DNA of 64,000 bases from Blastocrithidia nonstop (lineage: Eukaryota > Euglenozoa > Kinetoplastea > Trypanosomatida > Trypanosomatidae). Below the pieces are notes generated by a model. It was not told the origin of the DNA and searched no databases. It saw only the letters and a program-made list of their open reading frames with translations. Where the stretch lies: positions 124,001 through 188,000 of the forward strand of contig JAQOTN010000016.1 of the NCBI GenBank assembly GCA_028554745.1, written 5' to 3'. Shown here one piece after another: positions 12,454 to 25,736 of this stretch. How positions within the stretch are numbered: the stretch's first letter is position 1; each line of letters opens with the position of its first letter. Made by a program: the position numbers and the translations under genes.

Positions 12454-13741
12454 CGCAGTAAAGAGAAATAAGTAAATTTTTCAGAAAATATTTTTTATTT
12501 AGTATCTTGGCTTCAATAAAGTAAATGTTGTACAAGCAACTAAGTTTGTCTGCTGGTTTTGATATGATGTTGTCTTGTAAATTTTCGCACTAAAAAGTAT
12601 GATGTAAAAATAATAAAATGGTAATTATAAAAATGTGTAACTTATTTGTATGCAATTCAACGTTATGATGCCATATTGTTCGCTACATACTTATTAATAC
12701 TAATACAAAAACACAAAAAGACAAATCAATGACACATTTAAAGTAATTATATTATAACATTTAAATGTATATTTTTAACTGTGAATACAATCAGTTATGT
12801 ACGACGGTAAAACGAAAAGCACGAAACACATTAAAAACTGTTAACTATTACTATTAGCATTTTTAAAAAAATGCATTGTAGCATCGGAATAATTAGTAGT
12901 GAAAAAGAAAAGAAAGTAAAGCGAGTTATAGAAAAAGTGACAACACAAACATATGATGTTATACTTCTCTTTTTTTTTCCTGTTCAGTGTAAGTATAAAT
13001 ATTTAATAGAAGGAGTAGGAAAAGATATATCATCAACACCAACAACGAATGTATCAACAAAGAGCACACCGCAAAAATTGCACATGTGTGTGTATGTGTA
13101 CATTCACACTGTTACATCATTTACTTGTTGCAACTTTTGTTTGATTCGTTTTTTTAAGGTCATTTTTTCTATGCTGTTCTTTTCCTGTTTACAATGTTTT
13201 GTTTTTGACCCGTTATTTTTTTATTTAGTTACGAAATTCTTCATCAATTTTATATACATATATAAACACAAACTTCGAATGCTAATAAATTATTACAATT
13301 GTTGTTCTTTCAGTTGTACTAGCGTGATAAGCTAAGCATCTTAAAATGAATAACGATCTGCAAAAAAATTTCACCTTAAAACAGATAAAAGGTAAACCAT
13401 TCAAAAGTTAGTATTAGAAAAATATATTTATAAAATGAAAAATAGAAAGTACAATACTAATGTTGTTGTTTTATTAACAGTAATTACGTTTACAATTGCT
13501 CACTTCAAGCAAAAATAGCATCATTGACATATATTTTTTTTTACATTGTTTTGTAAACAATAATTGTTTCTTTTTTTATTTTATACATAGAATTGCTTTC
13601 GTTTTTTGCGTTTATTTGTATCGATGTGAGAATACAATTTATGATAAGCACTCATTTCCTCCCTTTATTACATAAAAGAAAACAATTTACTAAGTAAACA
13701 AATTAATGGGAAAATACAAGTAATAAAGTTAGTTAACTAAA
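12454..13741. other. AT-rich intergenic region with an isolated plus-strand open frame
   Basis: About 1.3 kb. On the plus strand 12871-13335 is open for 154 codons even in the standard code, unusual at this base composition. Its predicted protein is Lys-rich at the start and Phe/Ile/Cys-rich later, resembles nothing I know, and would run against the direction of the array. I treat it as probably non-coding. Confidence 0.4.
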
Positions 13742-16700
13742 TTAATAATGACCCGAGGTCATTGCTGCATACATGTCTTTATGCACTACCGGTTTCTCTC
13801 TACTTCCCGATTTACGCAGATTCGCAGGAAGTATAGATAATACAGTTTGCTTGATCAGCTTTCCACGAGGAATTCATTTAGGCAGTGGACGTTTGTTATC
13901 TGCGATCATATAAAAAATTGCAACAACAATAATCGCCACCGTTACCCCTGCTACTGCACCAATCGCATACAAGTCACCTGTATTTTCATTTCGACTGTCT
14001 CTAGATGGAACTGGTTTAGGACCCAACCTGCTACGTTGTGTAAGTTGTGGATCAATATTTATAAGCTTCCGGAAAGTACTACGTTGACGACTGTCTGTTA
14101 TACTTTCTTTACTATTACTGTTATTTGTGTATTTTTGATTTTCACTATTAGTGTTATTGGCATTGTTGTATTGATGACTCACCTATATAACAATCTATGC
14201 ATTTGTGTCAATGTTGATTGCACCAGGAATGAGTGCAAAGGCAAAGATAGTGGTCTATGTGTTTTTGATAAGCACACTTTTTGTTACATTGTTTTGCATT
14301 AAACTTGTTATATTGCGAAAATTAATAAAAGGGTGAGTGTGTTGTCACCAGTACACATTCTCAGTCTTATGAGGCATTGACATTGCGCCAGTGATAGGAT
14401 TTCGATATTACAAATAAACACGACGTGTACCGCCGTAAACAACGTAGACAGATTCGATTCTAACAGCACTACTACTACTACTAGTAGTATTACTATTACT
14501 AACATTTTAACGTTTTACATCAGTAAGTGCAAATACGGCCCAATCATTTGGACCAAAAGAGCTACTCAGTACATCTACACACATTCGCGTTTTCCCGCTA
14601 ACTGCAAGAACAAAGGGTTAGGTTGGAATCGATTCACCTAATGGGTCTAACACAGGTCAGTAGTCACCCGCACGGCACATGTGTAACTATAAATTTTCAC
14701 TGTTACTCTGAGTTACACTCATTATTTTGTTGACTGCATCTTTACTACTGTTATGAACGCTTCTGCTACTATTATTATCATAAATATGTTTATGCATTGA
14801 TGTCTGACCTACGGTTTTATTAACGATTACTTGTACAGCTGCAAATGATTAATATTACGTATTTACATCCGTTTTTGTAACATTTAATTTTACATCTGCT
14901 TTGTTTGACTTGATAATGTTATGTTGACTTGATACACTACTGTACACTTGACCTGCGTGACTTGTTGGTAGTGCCTGTAGCGCAAGTTGTGAGGTGTAGA
15001 GTGAAAAATGAAAGTCAACCAACTCACGGGCACCATCCGCCATTAACAACTGCAGCTGAACAGTTCCTTCGTACGAAACTTGTTGCTTGCGTACACTGTC
15101 AAGTCGACCACTGCCAGCGAGCACACCTCGGAAAGTGAGATTTTGAAAAGTTGTACGGCAATCCTGCGGAGGTGAAAACCCAGGCTGATCAATGACGTGT
15201 ATTGGATGAGCAGAGCAGCGATTTGCCGGTAGTGATGGCCCTTTCGTTAAGTAAATCATTGGTGTACCGGTAGGACAATCCCCATCCGCAAATGGACCAG
15301 TGTACGCGGAAGTAAGTACCTCATATGGACTATGGCACGTTAACTTTGTACCTGTACACGTAGGGCATAACAACTTGCTAGGGGATTGTCAACTCTGCTA
15401 CGTTCACTTGAACCCAATGACGTGACGATCAATCGCATAGCTGCTAGTCATCTCCGGTGTGACATACGGGTAGACAAGAATGTTAACACCAAAGGCTAAA
15501 TCATTGGTGTCAGGCACAATGTACTCAAAAAACTATGTGTCAATCGAGTACAGTGGTGCGCTCTGTTCACTTTTTGTGCTCGAAACAAATTGTTGTGTAC
15601 GCACTGTGAGGTCGTAGCCTATTACCTGGGTGTTTATTCCATTGGAAGGGACACTTCATGACTGAGGCTGGATGGCTTGTGTAAAAATGGAGGTGTGGTA
15701 GGTGTGTGGTGCAACATTCTACCACACGGACACGTTATGAATATCTTTCATAAGCGGCAACGTAGAGAGTGGGAATGTACCTTTCCAGGTAGCATCACAA
15801 TCATCTACCGTCAAGGCCCACTGACCAATTATGCTTTGTGTCTTGCTATCAGCATCACCACTGCTTTCATTATTCGTAACTACGCTGGCTGCTTACACAG
15901 TTTGTGGTGTCATTAGAGGTGCATTTTGACACGCATTCACAAATGTATCACAGTTAACGTGCTTCCCGCCAAATTTGTGGTATCACGAATCACCATCTTT
16001 GTAATGTACACCAACGGTACCTGTTTGCTACAATACAGATGCACGTTTATTATTAATAGGATCACTACTTTCTTATTATTTGTTTTTATTATTTTTACTT
16101 TCACTATTATGTTCTGATTTTATGTTAAAATTAAATCTATTACTGCTAGTTCATATTCACACATCACTCGCTAATCCACTGTGTGATTGCTATTCAAGGC
16201 ATGACAACTGAAAGGCAGGTAGTGATGATTATATCTTGTCTACATACTCAGTGGCATCAAAGTACTTCACACCGGTGATAGGTAAAGGCTGAAAAGTAGG
16301 AAAACGCACAGCCATGTTACCAATGAGCGAGTACGCGGTGATAACCAGCGAGTTTTACGCTCCAGTGACCTCCATCCCATCCACTGGCTTGCCATCTTTA
16401 CGACTGTAATGTACATCAGGTGAGTTATCTCAAGTTGGGTTGTTAGATGGTGGTGATGTCGGTGGGTATGACTTTCATGCCGCACTTGTGCACGTGCCAT
16501 GACAGGTAAACTGTGATGTGTTCATAAATGACTCTGGTTCATTGGTACTTGTACTCGTACTTGTGGCTGTTACTGTTGGTGTAAGTGTTGGACTACTTGT
16601 ACTACTCGTGTCATTACCAGGAGTTACTGTAGGCTGTAATGAAGTTCAATGATGAGACACCAAAATGTGAACATCACCACGGCACACCACATTATTAACA

Positions 16701-18694
16701 CAGTACATGGTGAAGGAAAACTCAACTAATCCTTCCTGCACTCGTGGTGTAAAGGTAAAATGACCATTAGGTCTTATTTACAAAAGACCCTCCGCAGGGT
16801 AATTATTGAGTAGGTAATAGTGAGCATACGGACACGTAAGCTATCCGATCACACCATCAATAGACGCGTGTAGAATGTCCGATGGTTTAGTTTGATAATA
16901 ATAAATATCAGGACAGGACGGCAATGGCATCAACGATGTCCAAGTGCTACTTGAAGGTTCAATCGAAGTTATCGTGGAGGGCTACATTGATGAAGTAGTG
17001 CTGCTGCTGCTACTGCTACTAGTAGTAATAGTAGATGGTGATGGTGATGGTAAAGATGTACTCGTAACGTCATGGTAGACAATGAAATGCACCTAAGCTT
17101 GACAGTAAAATGTTGTCATACAGGCTACGTTGACATGGACCGTTTACACGCCTTCTTCAGCTTGAGACGTGTACACAAAATCACCAATAATGTTTACTTA
17201 CAACTGACCATACAACGACAAAGTGCCTGTTTTTTGATCATCAACATGGGCACTAGTGATCTTATTCATGTTTCCACTAGTTGGTAAATCAATTGGTAGT
17301 TCAATAAAAGTGCGGTTGAACGGTGACAGTGTGTACGTGGCAAATGTACAATGCTCCATGGTAGGTATATTTAGTGTACCACGTATGGAATGCTGAGTAG
17401 GCACTGCAAAGGTGCGGACTTCAGAACATGGATAGTTTTACGGACGTGGTGCAGAAGTAGTAGAAGTAGAAGAAGAAGATGAGGATGAAGTGCTGCCGGT
17501 TGGCTAAAATGTACTTGTACTCGAGGTATGTGTGCTCTTTGTTATTAAAAATGCAACATCAGCTTCACACAGAGGAGTTGTTTGACAGTAGGCACGAATA
17601 GTGTAAAGTGCATTGAGTTCCATGGGTGGTGCAGTGAAGACAAATGAGGTATGGTCTGATAATGACAGCGCTCCAACCTGATTGTCGTGATGTATTGCAA
17701 GTGTAATCGCAGAGTCAGGACACTACAACTATCCAAGTTGAAAACTTCCAGTAATGGTGGCACCTGGTAATACCTCGTACACAATTTGATTTCGAGCACA
17801 CTTAGCCACTTACTCGTGTAAATAGAGCGTAAGTACATCTTAGCATACTATTGTATCATCATTACATGTTATTTTGTAGGGTAAAACAGCGTACGTGCCA
17901 TCTGGACAATCGACAGGAGACCGATAAAGGTATTGCATTGGGTAATTAGATTTCATTACCACCGCCACACCCACAGAGGGCTGCTCAATCGATGCGGTGT
18001 AAACACAGTGTGAGTCAATTATGTCTAACGGGAAGTCACCGGTGTGGGTCATTCCAGGTTTGTACATGCGTGGAATAGAGTGTGATGTGCAGTTAGGGTA
18101 TATACCCTCAATCGGAGCTAGCGTAGTAAACGTCGACGGATTAGCAGTAGTGACGGTTGAGGTGCTACTCGTAGTAGACGTTGATGTAGTGGTGGTGGTG
18201 GAAGAGTTGGCAATAACGTGAATATTGTATGTGATGTCGGCTTCACAAAGTACGTTTTCTGCACCACACACTGCCCGAGCAGTAAACTGGACAACTGTGT
18301 CAACCTCAGCTGATGTGTATGCACCGAAAAGATAGTGTAGGTCTGGCAACGGGTACAGCAGCGTTGGTGATGCGACATCGTTGACAATTTGCAAGACTGG
18401 AAGTGTACCGTCAGGGCACGTTACTTTGGTAGTGTCAACGCTGTCGGCAGTGACAGTTGTAGAAGTAGTTGGAGGTGTGATCGTCCCACGTGTGGTAGAC
18501 TTTGCATTTACGCTGTAAACATGTCCATCTTCTATACACCGGTCAATCCCAACTGACAATATTACGTTATTTTTTAAAGTTTTCTATTAATAGATCTATT
18601 TCAACGGGCCATGCGACTATACAAATATTATACCAACTATTACAAGTAGTATCAAAGAAATGCAACTTAAATATAACTACTTTAATGAAGACAT
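13742..18694 (-). CDS. Large type I membrane surface protein with Thr/Ser-rich linkers and Cys modules
   Basis: 1650 residues in one frame. The first ATG opens a signal peptide with a hydrophobic core (about residues 9-26). The ectodomain has repeated modules ending in a paired-Cys strand motif: 'AVCGAENVLCEADI', 'AYCQTTPLCEADV', 'MYCVNNVVCRGDV'. These are separated by Thr/Ser tracts ('SSTTTTTSTSTTSSTSTV' and similar), mucin-like and likely O-glycosylated, and many N-x-S/T sites. Near the C-terminus one transmembrane helix ('IGAVAGVTVAIIVVAIF') is followed by a basic tail of about 60 residues ending 'MTSGHY' and TAA. The architecture suggests a cell-surface adhesin or receptor of a gut parasite; I do not recognise the family. 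Conserved Cys spacing in one frame over 4.9 kb with embedded TAA/TAG/TGA supports a genuine gene rather than a pseudogene. Confidence 0.85.
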
Positions 18695-20695
18695 TCAAAA
18701 TCGCAAGCGAATGAATGGTGTTAGCATTATTGACCTGCTGAGAGTTATCTAACGTTTACTTTATTATAATCAAAAGTGATATCTTACTAACTGATAATTA
18801 ATTTTAATATTTTTGGTTAAAGTTAAAAAGTAAATATATGTATATATATATATGTAAAATAAATAGTTATAACAAATGCTGAAGACTTGTGTAAAATTTT
18901 ATTATTAACTCTGATCACTACTGTAATTGATTGACAAAAACTAAAATAATCTTACAAATATACGTTATTTTATTACACAATTGATTTACTTTGTCCTCTC
19001 ACTAAAATAAATGTAATGAATATTACTTTTCGTAACACAAATATACAAGTGCTGATGTTAATATAATTTGTAAACGCTAAACGAAAGTAAGCTATGTGCG
19101 TACACAATAATTAGTTTGAAAAGTAGTTTTGATCAAATAGTACTAAATTACACTACGCAAAAAAAAAGAAAATTAAATGAACAAAAATGAAAAAATCAAA
19201 GTGTTAATAATTTAATAAATGATATTAGCGTTACTTGACGTACAGTTAAATAGTCATAACTTAGGTGTTTGTTGTTAACACACATATATATGTGCATATG
19301 TTCGCATGTACAATGTATCAAATGTGATGAAATATTCACGTTATTCAGACGTTATAAGTTGATAAAGTATTAAATACGGGAAAAAAAATTTGTAATCGCA
19401 AGATCTCGGCATTCTACAAATATACTAAACTATGCTCAACAATTATATTTCAGTCACTTTTATTTAACATATTCAAACTGAATTATAATATAAGAGTAAC
19501 AATAGCATAACTCCTATTGCTGTCATGAATACAAATAATAATCTTATTTCATAATATCAGCTGTATGTATACATGACTATATTGGCTTTATTAATTAAAA
19601 TAGAATGATACAAATAAAAGTTAGAGAATTTTAAATGGAAACAGCAATAAGAGTCATAATAGAATGTAAATCAAAAACTAGCAAATATATATATTTGTAT
19701 GCGAACACCAACTTAAAATTACGTTAGAATAAACAAAATAGAAAACTGTATTGATAAAAGCAGCACTGAAATGATCTAATTAACAATATATACTGTGCAT
19801 TAATTTATAGGTCGAAAATATTGTAATCTTGCTAAATTTTATTCACGATCAAAAAGATGCGCTTCAAATTATAATAGATCAGCTTAAAAGAAAATTAAGA
19901 CATGTAAGTTGCGAAACAATAACTTTACAACATATTTCCTTTTGTAATTTAATTCTTGAATACATATATATATTGTAGTTTTTCACCTTAACTAAATTTG
20001 TATCAAACTCAAACTGAAAAAAAAAATTGCTTTTATCAACAACCTGCTATATACTGACGACAATCAATAATATGTATATAGAATTTCTGTTATTGGAGTA
20101 TATAATGAAATAACACCCCTCATTATTAAATAGTTAACAGCGTTTAATAAATATGTTTTTCTGAAATTGTCGCGAATGATAACATATTTCCTTTTTCTTT
20201 TACTTAATGTTTGCACAGACTGTAAACTATGTATAATGTGTTTTTTTTCGTTTGTCACTGAAAGCGTCATTACGAATTTATGCAAATTGTTAAATTCCTT
20301 GTTATAGCATCTTTACACATATACAAATATATATTTGTCGTGCATGTGCAAAATTTCACTCTTTTTGATTGTTAACTTTTTTAAAAAAAATAATTTTACG
20401 ATAGTAAATAACTATGCAAATTCGTTTAACACGTGAAAACCATAAGAATGTTGTATATGTCAGGGTCAGTATTATCAAATATATGAATACATTTATACAC
20501 GCATTTTATATGCTAATCTAAAAAGAAATAATTGTAATAATCTTTTAGTTAATCCAAAAATTATATGCTAACTTCAACAAGTTTGTTACTCAATTACATG
20601 TTATACGCAACTAGAATAAGAGCTAATATATAAAATACATATTAAAGGTTACAAAAGATATACACTTTTTTTTACTCAATTATACTTTTTAATAC
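18695..20695. other. AT-rich intergenic region
   Basis: Two kilobases of strongly AT-rich sequence with short TA-repeat patches (for example around 18,838-18,853). No motif recognised on either strand. It would include the 5' UTR of the surface-protein gene. Confidence 0.55.
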
Positions 20696-21058
20696 TTATT
20701 TGACACAGTACGCTATTTTCCTCAGGTATGCCATGTTACTTTTTCTTTATGTAAATGTTTGTCAAAAAAAATTACTAAATTTTATCTATGTAAATTCAAG
20801 TAATTTGATATACGAATTTGTTGTAACAAATTTGTTTCTTACATTGATTCAGTATCTACATTTTGCACTTATTCTAGTTTTTCAAGAGTGTTTTCTTTTA
20901 CTGTTACAGCTGTCAATGACAATTTTCCCGTTTTACATTTATCAACAAACATTACTTACCGTTGCTGCAGACTTTTCACCTTTGGGTGGTGCAAACTAGT
21001 AAATTTTATACTAGCATAAAATTGTTATGTGTCAAATTGCTTTTGTATTTTTCTCCAT
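20696..21058 (-). CDS. Candidate small protein, unknown function
   Basis: A possible 120-residue product beginning 'MEKNTKAIWHITILCEYKI' and ending 'LRKIAYCVK' before TAA. Composition is mixed rather than the Lys/Asn/Ile/Tyr monotony of neighbouring AT-rich DNA, with a segment 'FAPPKGEKSAATV', several TGA=Trp codons and TAG=Glu. A pyrimidine-rich tract lies 20-45 nt before the ATG, as at real genes here, and it lies head-to-tail with its neighbours. I recognise no family. Since all codons are sense in this code, openness proves nothing, so confidence is moderate. Confidence 0.4.
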
Positions 21059-21075
21059 GTTTTTTACGCAAGTGT

Positions 21076-21101
21076 GCAAAGAAGGGGAAAAAATAAAAAA
21101 T
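21076..21101 (-). promoter_or_regulatory. Polypyrimidine tract upstream of the candidate 120-aa gene
   Basis: On the minus strand T-rich runs with CCCC and CTTC occur about 20-45 nt before the ATG at 21058, resembling the acceptor tracts of recognised genes in this window. Confidence 0.35.
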
Positions 21102-21284
21102 CAACAGAATTTACAGAATAATAAATAATGCTAGAAAAAGTTTTACTTGATTAAGCCCTCTTTATTTGAACCGTAGATGCAATTGTGTGTTATTGTCGGC
21201 TTCAAAAAAAAAAAAAATGTTAATAATTAGGAAACAATAATCCATTTATTTATTTTTTGTTACGTTTCACTTGCTACTCGCTTT

Positions 21285-23414
21285 TTAACCTACTATTGTA
21301 TATTCTCGAACAGTGTTTAAAGCAGTCTGTGCCCGTGTTAGAGCTTCCATCATCTCTTTCAACGACTTACGTTGTGCTGCAATATTTGCAGGCTCTGAAA
21401 GCAACTCCTTGGCTGCTTTATCAGAGTACAATTCACGAACTAATCGAGCGTACACCTACTCACGTAAGCGTGAAATCATTAGCAGCGTAATAGCCTTTGG
21501 TACTTGATCTGCCACATTACCCTTCACGATCGCAAAGTAACCTTCTACCATTTCGCGAATGGCATTATTTACCTGCTGCTCATGCATAGACATACTATTG
21601 CCCAGCATAATTCGTGATGGCACTTCGGTCATTGCTTTATTACTGGCTTCGTCGTTAGCTCCAGGATGAGCAATAGAATCAATCAAACCATGCTGCTCAC
21701 GTGCATTACGATCAGTATGTTTATTTTCTTTCCCACTTTTTTTCTTCGTTGTTGCGGCATCATCGGTTGCAGTGCTTGACCCCACAGCACCATTAACTCC
21801 TCCTGCACTACTTCCACTACCCGTATTAGCACCGGCAGTACTACTACCACCTCCAGCACTGTTTGCCGGCACGTTGGTTGATTTTGCACCGTCAGAGGCA
21901 GAAGCGCCGCCGTACATGTTAAGAAAGGCTCGTTGAGCCAACTCCTACATTTGTGGGTGTTTTACGTTAATAAACCCACGTTCCGCATCGATAATGGTGC
22001 GAACATGTGATGTGGTAGGTTTACGAAATTACAAAAGCATATCTTGACATATTGTAATTACAGATTGCTTTAGTTTAGGATAGCGGTCAATCTTTGAGGC
22101 ACATAAGTCGACAATCTTCAGTAATTATTCATAAATGAAACCCAAACATTTCAATGAAGGGTCTTCTAACCGCGCGATTTGCTGCTTGGATAGGGCAACA
22201 AACACCTGATCAGACGGAAAGAGTGTCGCATGCATACCAGCCATGTTACGAGAATTAATACGAATGTACTAATCTGTCAAGTGCTTCTTAGCACTCAACG
22301 ACGTAACATACGACGCAAAACACTAGTGGAAAATGTAATCTAATCTCGCACCACCAAGCAGTTACTTGGTGGCATCTGTCACACCTCCATCAATTGTGTG
22401 GTTAAGGTTGTCTGAAAATAGTTTGATCAGCTGAAGAATCTGTGCGCCTGGCTCAATGTTGTCTTGCTGAAACATACCAAATTGCTACATCTGCTTTTTA
22501 GTCGATTACATAAGTTTATCAACATTTTGCTTCAAATCAGGTATTACTGCTTTAATGTGATCAAGCAGGAGCATGTTAAGTTTACGCGTCAAAAAGGCAG
22601 TACCACTTTCATTTGCTATTGGTGCATAAATAGGAGAGTTGAGGAAAAATTACCGCTCAGCCTCACGTGCTTCTTACATCGTTTTACGTGAATTAATATC
22701 TTGTTGACTACGACAGATAACTCCGACAAATCCGTGACGAAGGGGCAAAACTTTGTTTGTCAAAATATCATAGCAGTCAGTTCCTTTGTCCATTAAATCT
22801 AATTTTGTCAACACACCCACAGTTCGTACTCCTTATGGATCTAATTGATGAGCTAAACGCAATGATTGACTAGTTGCTAAATCGGTGTTGGCTGGTGAAA
22901 TCGCTACCATAATAGTGTTCTTCGGTGCTACATATCGCGTCACCATTTACTTGATTTGTCGATCAATATCCTTTGGTTGATCACCTACCGCATTCATCAC
23001 CAACCCGGGTAAATCTACCAGCGTAAGATTAAGTACATTTCTCGAAAATATTTTGAGATTTATCGGTTTATCAGTAATTGCAGCAGGTCCAGCTATTTCG
23101 TTCGTTCGTCGAGTAATCTATTACTGTATTTCGTTAAAGTCAAAAAATTGTTTACCAGGAATGTGTGTAAATTCACCCCATTCCCTTTCGTCACTTTTCG
23201 GTAATTGAACTAACTGTAAAACTAACGGGCAACGTGTGACAATCCCTGACCCACGCGGCAGAAAATCTTTACCTACAATCGATTCTAAAACTGAGCTCTT
23301 ACCACAGCTCTGACTTCCGACGACCGCAATTTGCGGAAGGTTTAGCTTGATATTCATTCGTACGTTCGCAAACGCGTCATGCAACTCGTTTACTACACCT
23401 ATTAATTGCTACAT
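21285..23414 (-). CDS. DLP: Dynamin-related GTPase
   Basis: 709 residues. The GTPase domain starts almost at the N-terminus: '[17 protein letters not shown]' (P-loop), '[17 protein letters not shown]' (switch I region), DLPG motif and a TKLD motif. Middle domain and a Ser/Gly/Ala-rich variable insert (about 21,680-21,900) follow, and then a GTPase effector domain ending 'REYTIVG'. No pleckstrin domain is visible, which matches DRP1/Vps1-type dynamins and kinetoplastid DLP, known for roles in mitochondrial fission and endocytosis. The second codon is TAG, aligning with the Glu of 'MEQLI' in dynamins. The predicted stop is the first TAA after the effector domain; reading on would add only a short Lys/Ser-rich tail. 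Confidence 0.95.
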
Positions 23415-24359
23415 TGAAATTGATTGCTCAGTCGCTTAAATAAACTTCACCTTTACTTACCTATATTCAAATAAAGATGTATATGTTAAAAATTTACTTC
23501 ACTAACACTTGATTGCACTAACAGTAAAAACTGAAGAAGTAAATAAAGAATAAAATACAATTTATTGATTTTATTGAATATTCACAATAACCATAGTAAA
23601 AAGAAAGGAGAAACAATTAAAATTTACAATGTTTATAAATTTTGTTTGAGAAATTTGTCAAAATTTTGAAATACACAAACAAGTTAAAGCTATTTAAATT
23701 TATTTTTAAGTGTGAGTATATGTTAAAAACTAACAATAACAAAAGATAACTCTTACGAAAGTTAATTATTATGTACAAATGAGGCAGTAATATTGTTGTG
23801 CATTCATTCTGTTAATTTACATTCATTGATTGAATTGCACTTACGCATAAGTATTTATGTTACATTGTTGTTGTCTCGAAAAAGATATGCAAAAATTCAA
23901 TTATTTTTAAAAGTAAAAGTTATGTTTGTACATGATAAAGTTGAGTAATATAAGTGTATTAGCACAGTGTACAAAATCAACGGATAAATAAACTTCTGTA
24001 CGTAAGCATATCAGTATTAATAATTAAAAAATTTAGCAAGGCAGTTAGTATAGAATATACGTGCGATTAACTTCATTTATCTATTGATGCTTTGAGGTAA
24101 AGAAAGGACGGGGGGAAAAAAAGAATAAATCTTATCAAAAACATTTGATGTAAAGAGTTATTACAAAAACCTTATTTCAACAGTTGTGATTAAAATATCA
24201 TCATACATTGTTTTATTAGTTTATTTCAAAACTTTTTTTTATTGTAATAAAATACATTTATGATATATGTTATTAAGCTATGCATTTTAGCTGATATAAG
24301 GTATATCTTATGATTAATATATATATATTTACTTGTCTGTTCATAAGCTCAAAATGCAT
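23415..24359. other. AT-rich intergenic region
   Basis: About 0.95 kb with no recognisable gene. A G/A-rich stretch at 24,099-24,125 is pyrimidine-rich on the minus strand but lies about 700 nt from the dynamin ATG. Confidence 0.5.
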
Positions 24360-25505
24360 TTACAGATATACTTCTTTATGCTGATCAACAAAATCTTCTA
24401 CTAATTTTTTGTTGTTACATGTACTGAGTTGCCGTTTATCATCATCTGAGATTAACGCATGACGAACTGTAATTTTTAACTGACCCGTAGTAGTTGATCG
24501 CTGAACGCTTACATTGCTAGGAGAAAGCTACTGATCCACAGGTATTTGAAGTAGCTTTCCTTTGATGTAGACTCTAATACACTTAATTTCAACTTGAACA
24601 TCTATTAAAGATGTCGCTATAAACTTCCCTGGTTACACAGTTACAACAATCTAATTTACACTACTGTCATTATCTACACAATAGCTTACTTTTCCTTCAT
24701 TTCTAAGTAAATAACGGCCATACTTTGCAAACTCTTCTTAAGGAGTGAGTCGCTTTGGTTTCTTCGCAAGTTATTTATGAATTGCTGAAATAGATCCAGG
24801 TGCTGGCTAAGCTTGTTCACGTTTTCGTTGTTATTAACGCATTTCTTGCTACCTTAGCATTGCTAGTCGCTCCTATGGTGAGTGTCCGTATAAACGTTCA
24901 CCGTCTTCATTGTACTTTGGCGGAAACGGATCAACTCCAGAGGCTATCATCTCTGCCTTTATTCGCTATTACTACTTTACTTTTACTACCTAATCACTTA
25001 CAAACTAAATCAATTCATTTTCGTCTTGACGTGCAACTATACGTTATGCACGTATAATTTACTTTCCATCTAACTACTTTAATTGAGGTAAAGAATGTAC
25101 TACATATGCACGATACCCAATTCCATGTGTGCATGGGTTGCCGGTAAGATGCAGTTATGCTAAAAATGCATTTGCTTGCAAACTTTCGACACAGCTTAGG
25201 TCAGCAATGAAGTTGAGCGTGAGATCAAGTCGTTCTAGCGACTCACAGCACTACAACCCTTAAATATATGTGATGTTGTTAACTGCAAGATTAAGATACT
25301 TAAGTCACTTCAAATGTTTAAGTCCTTCTATTTTTGGAATATAATTGTTGCACAAATACACAATTTCGAGCTATCTGCAAACATCACCTATAACTTCAAT
25401 TTTTTCTATGTCTTGCTGATGTAAAGCTATTTATTTCAGTGTATTAAGACAACCATCATTGTGCTCAGCGCGTCTTCTAAGTAGTTAAAGAGTGATTCGA
25501 GCCAT
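24360..25505 (-). CDS. DNAAF11: Dynein-arm assembly factor DNAAF11 / LRRC6 (TbLRTP-like)
   Basis: 381 residues. N-terminus 'MARITLELLRRRAEHNDG' and 'LHQQDIEKIE' match the start of LRRC6 ('RRNAEHND', 'LHQQEIE'). Leucine-rich repeats follow ('LEIVYLCNNYIPKIEGLKHL', 'YLNLAVNNITYIEGL', 'LDLTLNFI', 'LHLTGNPC') with the LRR cap 'LPQLKELDGKEI'. A charged coiled segment and a CS-like C-terminal domain ('SLIDVQVEIKCIRVYIKGK', 'STTTGQLKITV') complete the family architecture. DNAAF11 is a cytosolic co-chaperone factor for axonemal dynein preassembly; the trypanosome orthologue is reported to act in flagellum and basal-body biology. Glu in 'ELLRR', 'IEGL' and 'KELDGKE' is encoded by TAA/TAG, Trp in 'HLKWLKYL' by TGA. 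Confidence 0.95.
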
Positions 25506-25562
25506 TACTATTTTATTTGTTGAGTAATTACAAACACAAACAACACTTAGAAGAGTAATATA

Positions 25563-25577
25563 GGGGGGAAAAAAAAA
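25563..25577 (-). promoter_or_regulatory. Polypyrimidine tract upstream of DNAAF11
   Basis: T-run followed by CCCCCC on the minus strand, about 60 nt before the ATG, with an AG near 25,547 ('CTTCTAAG'). Candidate spliced-leader acceptor. Confidence 0.5.
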
Positions 25578-25736
25578 TTTGTGATTTTAAATAATGTTAA
25601 TGGTAGTGATGACAGGAATGATTACTGCTAAAGTGATACTAGTAATAGTTTAAATGTATTATCTACGTTTTGAGAGATTGTGAATGCTACAAAAAAGTTA
25701 TTTAAAAAAATTGATATTACTGTTTTTGTTATTCCA

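Noticed and set aside
16267-17838. Standard-code open frames within the surface-protein gene (16,267-16,500 and 17,545-17,838)
   Set aside because: They are out of phase with the 1650-codon frame that has the signal peptide, Cys modules and transmembrane helix.
20940-20960. GGTAAGTA-like 5' splice site on the minus strand near 20,955
   Set aside because: cis-Splicing is very rare in trypanosomatids and no matching acceptor or flanking exon is evident.
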